From Tritrichomonas musculus (lineage: Eukaryota > Parabasalia > Tritrichomonadida > Tritrichomonadidae): DNA of 64,000 nucleotides. Below, one piece after another: positions 60,371-64,000 of this stretch. Under the pieces are notes generated by a model. It did no database searches and was not told the origin of the DNA. It was given only the letters and a program-made list of their open reading frames with translations. Where the stretch lies: NCBI GenBank assembly GCA_039105265.1, contig JAPFFF010000073.1:62001-126000 (forward strand). Direction: 5' to 3'. Position numbers and translations under genes: made by a program. Position 1 is the first letter of the stretch. Each line of letters opens with the position of its first letter.

Positions 60371-63184
60371 TTATTTTTTTGTTTGCTTGTACCAAAATTT
60401 TACATTTTTGATGATTGAATTGTTAATTTCAATTATTGGCGAAAGTGAGTTCATTAGATTTAGCCATGGAAACACGACATTTTTTGTCATTTCAAAGTGA
60501 AAGTAAGAAACGAATCTTTGATTCTCACTTTCTTCTTTTGTAAATATCATTTTATTGATTTCATTCAAGCATTTTTCATTTTGTTCGTATTCAGTTAAAT
60601 AAGGCGCAAAATCGGCAAAAGAAAGCAGAGCCTTCATGAACAAGATCATATCTTTAACATTGTTTGACACTGAAAAATCAGGTGATTGAATTCTATGGTA
60701 CAACTGACCATAAATTTCCATTTTAAAGACATTATTTGTTTCATCAATCAAAACTCGCAAAAGATTAGAAAAATAATCGTTTTGATAAGACACGAATGAA
60801 CTGAAAGATTCAACGATATCAACTGCATTTGTGATTCTTGAATTCCTCAAAATTGAAGCAAGAAAAAGTATAAACATGTCTAACTTTGATTTCAACCAAA
60901 ACTGATTGTTGTGCTTAATAAGCTTTTTGAATAATTGAAATGACTTGATTTTACAATGATAAGCTGTGATGTTTCTTTGAGTAAAGTTGATAATAAACGA
61001 TATTAACATATCTGGATATATTTCAGGAAAGAACAAATTTTGTTTTTGTATGTATTTCATGTACTTTCTAATTAAAAATCTATGTGGATTTGAGAAAAAG
61101 AAAACTTTGTCTAATTTTCTATTTAAAATTGAATTTATTCTGATGCCCCATATATAAAACAATTGATTATTTCTAGATTTTAAACTTAAATGAACATTTT
61201 TATGAATCTTGCTTTTCTTGTCTTCATCATCATTGCTGCAATTCAGATAACAAATGAGAATTTTCTTTGCCTTAAAATTTTCTTTTTCTTTCTTTATTTT
61301 ATATTTATCATTTTTGTTTTTTAATACTGATAAATCGTGTTCCTTGTCAATTAAATATTGGCAAAAAGAACAAGATGATGCTTTAGTTTCATCGTTTATT
61401 TGAACATTGAATAAATCATCATTACTATTTGTCATTTCTTTAATTGCATCATCAATAGAATTGTTTAGTTTAGAGTCATCTGAATTCATCAACTGAATCA
61501 TTCTCAAAATTTCAATTGATTTTGTAAGTTCACTTTTATATGGATTGATATTATTGACCATTCTCATTTCTATATCATAAAAATTATTTGAAACGATTGC
61601 CTTTTGCTTATTTTTTAATTTCTTGTTTCTATTTGAAACAATCGTGAAAGTTGTCAATCTTATAACAAAGAAAACAATGGAAAGAAGAGCTAAGCAGATA
61701 ATAAACACATTTGTAAGCGAATAATAAATCTCAAGTATTTTTTGATTTATATCAAAGAGCATGATTATGTAAAATGAATAACTACTTCTCGTATTAACTA
61801 TTCGTTTCATTATCATGTATTGAACAGATGCTGATACATTCACAAGCAAAGGAACGTCAATTGGAACTTCAATAATTTCTTTAGCAACAGGAGTCCAGAT
61901 TGAATTATTTATGTCATTAATATGTGGAAAGACAGACACATTCCCATCATCAAAATATTTGGGATAAAGAGCTCCCATATCATTCTCAATCAGAACATTA
62001 TACATGTCATCAGTGATCATGTAATGATTACTCACATCATGCTTTTTCTGTTTTAAAATAATGTATAAGGATTCAGTAAAAAATGATGAACCAACATTCG
62101 TAAATGGGATAGTGTAGTTATCTACATCTTGATTATCTTTAGTTGCTGTTGTATTCAAAACTTTTTTGCTTTTGTTTTTTGCCTCTTCTATATTTTTTGC
62201 AAACCAAACTTTGTTCATATTAAAGCGAAAAAGATGATTCATTATTTTCTTCTCATAAAACAAAAAGAATTCATTTATTTTATCAATGTATTTTGGATTT
62301 GGTGCTTTATTCATGCTTGTGTAATTAAAATGAAAATCATTCATTTTTCTTGAATTGTTTGTATTATGATTTTTTATTGCATTGAATTCAAAATCATTTT
62401 TTTTCGTATTGTTTTTTAATTTGTTAACTTTCTCTAACATGATTAATCTGTCTTTAATTGAGCCTCTCCTTCCTCGAATTGGATAAAGAATTGTGAATAC
62501 ACGCGATTCATTTTGGCTTCCAAAAACAGCCAGTCCAGTGTTCCAAAAAGGCTCTTTTCTATCCTCTTTAATATTAACATTACTTGAAAAAGCATCAATG
62601 AAAGTAACAAATTCTCCATCAGTTAAAAAGTTCCAAGTCTTAAAATCTACTGTTTCATTATAGACGCGAATCATGTCATGCGTCATATTGTATGGAAAAA
62701 TGTAAAACAATTTAAATAATTGATTGTTTGGATGAATTGTTTTTCCATTATATCCATAATATTCAAGTTGACATGCACCAGTTTGGTTGTGGGCCAGGTA
62801 GTAACGATATGGCCTTAGGACGGCACCAATATTAATTTGATCACAAAATTTTTTGAAATAATAAATGTTCTCTGGAACACATCGAACAAGTCCACCATTT
62901 TGAACAAATAATGAGGTATAGCTAGTAGTAATTTCAAACCTTTGCAGATAATCTCCAATCATGTATGAATATGACATCGAATCGGTAGAAATATGGTCTG
63001 CACACAAAAAATAAACTGATTGTAAGGAAGCACCTCGTATTTGAAGCCAAGGAAGGAAAATTGCAATAATAATTATAAGACTAGATATTGTTTGAAAGAC
63101 ACTAATAATAACATTTCTATTTTGAACATTATCACACAATTTTTTTTCTTCAAATGGAAGTAATTTTGTCTTTTGTGAATCCAA
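60371..63184 (-). CDS. membrane protein with degenerate PDE-type C-terminal domain
   Basis: An intact 937-residue frame. TM1 lies at about 24-47 and TM2 at about 489-511, with a ~440-residue ectodomain between them (possible Cache-like sensor; RVFTILYPIRGRRGS at about 231-245 and many Asn-x-Ser/Thr sites). A cytosolic linker precedes a C-terminal ~230 residues with the outline of a class I cyclic-nucleotide phosphodiesterase: NITAYHCKIKSFQLFKKL sits where YHN-x-x-HA is expected, ASILRNSRITNAVD where A-x-x-HD-x-x-H is expected, and KALLSFADFAPYL where the later Asp motif is. The metal-binding His and Asp of the first two motifs are replaced. I infer a receptor-like pseudophosphodiesterase. The TM and length are seen; the PDE assignment rests on motif alignment by eye. 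Confidence 0.6.
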   Translation of the reverse strand: MDSQKTKLLPFEEKKLCDNVQNRNVIISVFQTISSLIIIIAIFLPWLQIRGASLQSVYFLCADHISTDSMSYSYMIGDYLQRFEITTSYTSLFVQNGGLVRCVPENIYYFKKFCDQINIGAVLRPYRYYLAHNQTGACQLEYYGYNGKTIHPNNQLFKLFYIFPYNMTHDMIRVYNETVDFKTWNFLTDGEFVTFIDAFSSNVNIKEDRKEPFWNTGLAVFGSQNESRVFTILYPIRGRRGSIKDRLIMLEKVNKLKNNTKKNDFEFNAIKNHNTNNSRKMNDFHFNYTSMNKAPNPKYIDKINEFFLFYEKKIMNHLFRFNMNKVWFAKNIEEAKNKSKKVLNTTATKDNQDVDNYTIPFTNVGSSFFTESLYIILKQKKHDVSNHYMITDDMYNVLIENDMGALYPKYFDDGNVSVFPHINDINNSIWTPVAKEIIEVPIDVPLLVNVSASVQYMIMKRIVNTRSSYSFYIIMLFDINQKILEIYYSLTNVFIICLALLSIVFFVIRLTTFTIVSNRNKKLKNKQKAIVSNNFYDIEMRMVNNINPYKSELTKSIEILRMIQLMNSDDSKLNNSIDDAIKEMTNSNDDLFNVQINDETKASSCSFCQYLIDKEHDLSVLKNKNDKYKIKKEKENFKAKKILICYLNCSNDDEDKKSKIHKNVHLSLKSRNNQLFYIWGIRINSILNRKLDKVFFFSNPHRFLIRKYMKYIQKQNLFFPEIYPDMLISFIINFTQRNITAYHCKIKSFQLFKKLIKHNNQFWLKSKLDMFILFLASILRNSRITNAVDIVESFSSFVSYQNDYFSNLLRVLIDETNNVFKMEIYGQLYHRIQSPDFSVSNNVKDMILFMKALLSFADFAPYLTEYEQNEKCLNEINKMIFTKEESENQRFVSYFHFEMTKNVVFPWLNLMNSLSPIIEINNSIIKNVKFWYKQTKK

Positions 63185-64000
63185 TTTTTTTGCTTATAAA
63201 TATCTTACCATCAATAGGTTTTTCTTATCTATAAAAATAGCTATATATCATATATTTTTAATTATTTCCCAATATATATAATATATTTATGTTTATTATA
63301 AATATTTATAATTAATTTATTAAATAAATGATAAAATTTCATTTTTTTACTGAGAAAAAAGAATATCGGAAATGCAGTTATAAATCAAAGAAAAAATTCA
63401 AAATGAAAAGACATAGGAAACATTATAGAGTTTAAGTTACATCTCATGATATAATCATATTTGTATAATATTACTAAAATAAATTAAATTTAATTTTAAA
63501 AATATCTCCAAATAATAAATATATAATACAAATAATTTGATTCTTGTCATCATTCAAAATTTTATATTTTGAAATAAATAAATAAAATTTTATTTTATTT
63601 TTTTCTGAATGATCTTTTTTGAAATTGCAGATATATTATCATATTTATAATAAAAAATCTACATTTATTTCAAAAATTAATTTATGGCATTGTTTCATGT
63701 TTATTTATCAAAGGCAAGAATGATATCAAAAAAAAATTTACCTTAATTTTTTTCAAATTATATAGATATCAACTATTCTTAATTATTGATATAAAAAAAC
63801 TATTTTAATACATCTCCAAAGCAAATCTTTGATTTCAATTAGATAAAAAAATAATGAAGCAAAATAATGAAAAAAAAAATATTCATCCCAATATAAAAGT
63901 TAATGGCAAAATAATTTAGTTTATACAGAATATGACTCAATCGATATTTTATAGAAATTAAAAAATATCTGATTGTATAAATAAAATTTTATAAAAAAAC
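63185..64000. other. intergenic, no gene seen
   Basis: Very AT-rich DNA to the window end, with no coding pattern; it holds the promoter side of the large membrane protein gene, but no motif I can name. Confidence 0.5.

Noticed and set aside
1-64000. CRISPR arrays, bacterial ribosome binding sites, operons and bacterial terminators
   Set aside because: The sequence is eukaryotic nuclear DNA; no regularly spaced repeat arrays with unique spacers are present, and the tandem repeats found are short and degenerate.

Overview
The window looks like nuclear DNA of a parabasalid protist, most likely Tritrichomonas (T. foetus-like). The grounds are the very AT-rich, homopolymer-rich intergenic DNA, genes without obvious introns, stop codons that often overlap TAAA, and typical parabasalid families: BspA-like leucine-rich repeats, DUF3447/ankyrin proteins, BTB plus F5/8 type C proteins, a tetraspanin, a membrane-anchored PDE-like protein and a Polinton/Maverick. 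The species is inferred from family content only.

Layout. 1-21.5 kb is host sequence: the 3' end of an F5/8C gene, a wrecked LRR-kinase, an Asn/Gln-rich protein, a small basic protein, a 1,250-bp Mutator-type MITE with 154-bp identical inverted repeats, a Tc5/pogo-like transposase relic carrying a nested TA-flanked MITE, two further TA-flanked MITEs, an intact DUF3447 protein, a broken BTB-F5/8C gene and a DUF3447-ankyrin gene whose ankyrin units are separated by AT-rich spacers. 21.6-46.9 kb is one Polinton/Maverick of about 25.4 kb with near-identical 250-bp inverted repeats and a 5-bp target duplication. It carries integrase, protein-primed polymerase B, a fibre-like protein, a candidate capsid gene, a packaging ATPase and small accessory genes. 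It is split by a 5.9-kb hAT transposon (38,777-44,676) with an 8-bp target duplication. 46.9-64 kb is host sequence again: a coiled-coil protein, three tRNA genes (Thr, Pro, Ser), a tetraspanin, a P-element-like transposase fragment, a second decayed Polinton fragment, a BspA-LRR pseudogene, a Gpt-type phosphoribosyltransferase, nested MITEs and a large membrane protein with a degenerate cyclic-nucleotide phosphodiesterase fold.

Most unusual object. The hAT transposase inside the Polinton carries about 235 residues of BspA-like leucine-rich repeat, on the same strand, between its catalytic half and its C-terminal dimerisation domain. It reads along one strand for 3.6 kb with only three apparent frame changes, all exactly at A-runs of 9-11 bases. 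This looks like a transposase that captured a host surface-protein domain.

How the parts relate. The order of insertion can be read from nesting: Polinton first, then hAT into one of its genes; Tc5-like gene first, then its MITE; a TA-flanked MITE inside another MITE. Host genes show the same decay pattern (BspA, kinase, BTB-F5/8C), which fits a gene-family-rich, repeat-expanded genome.
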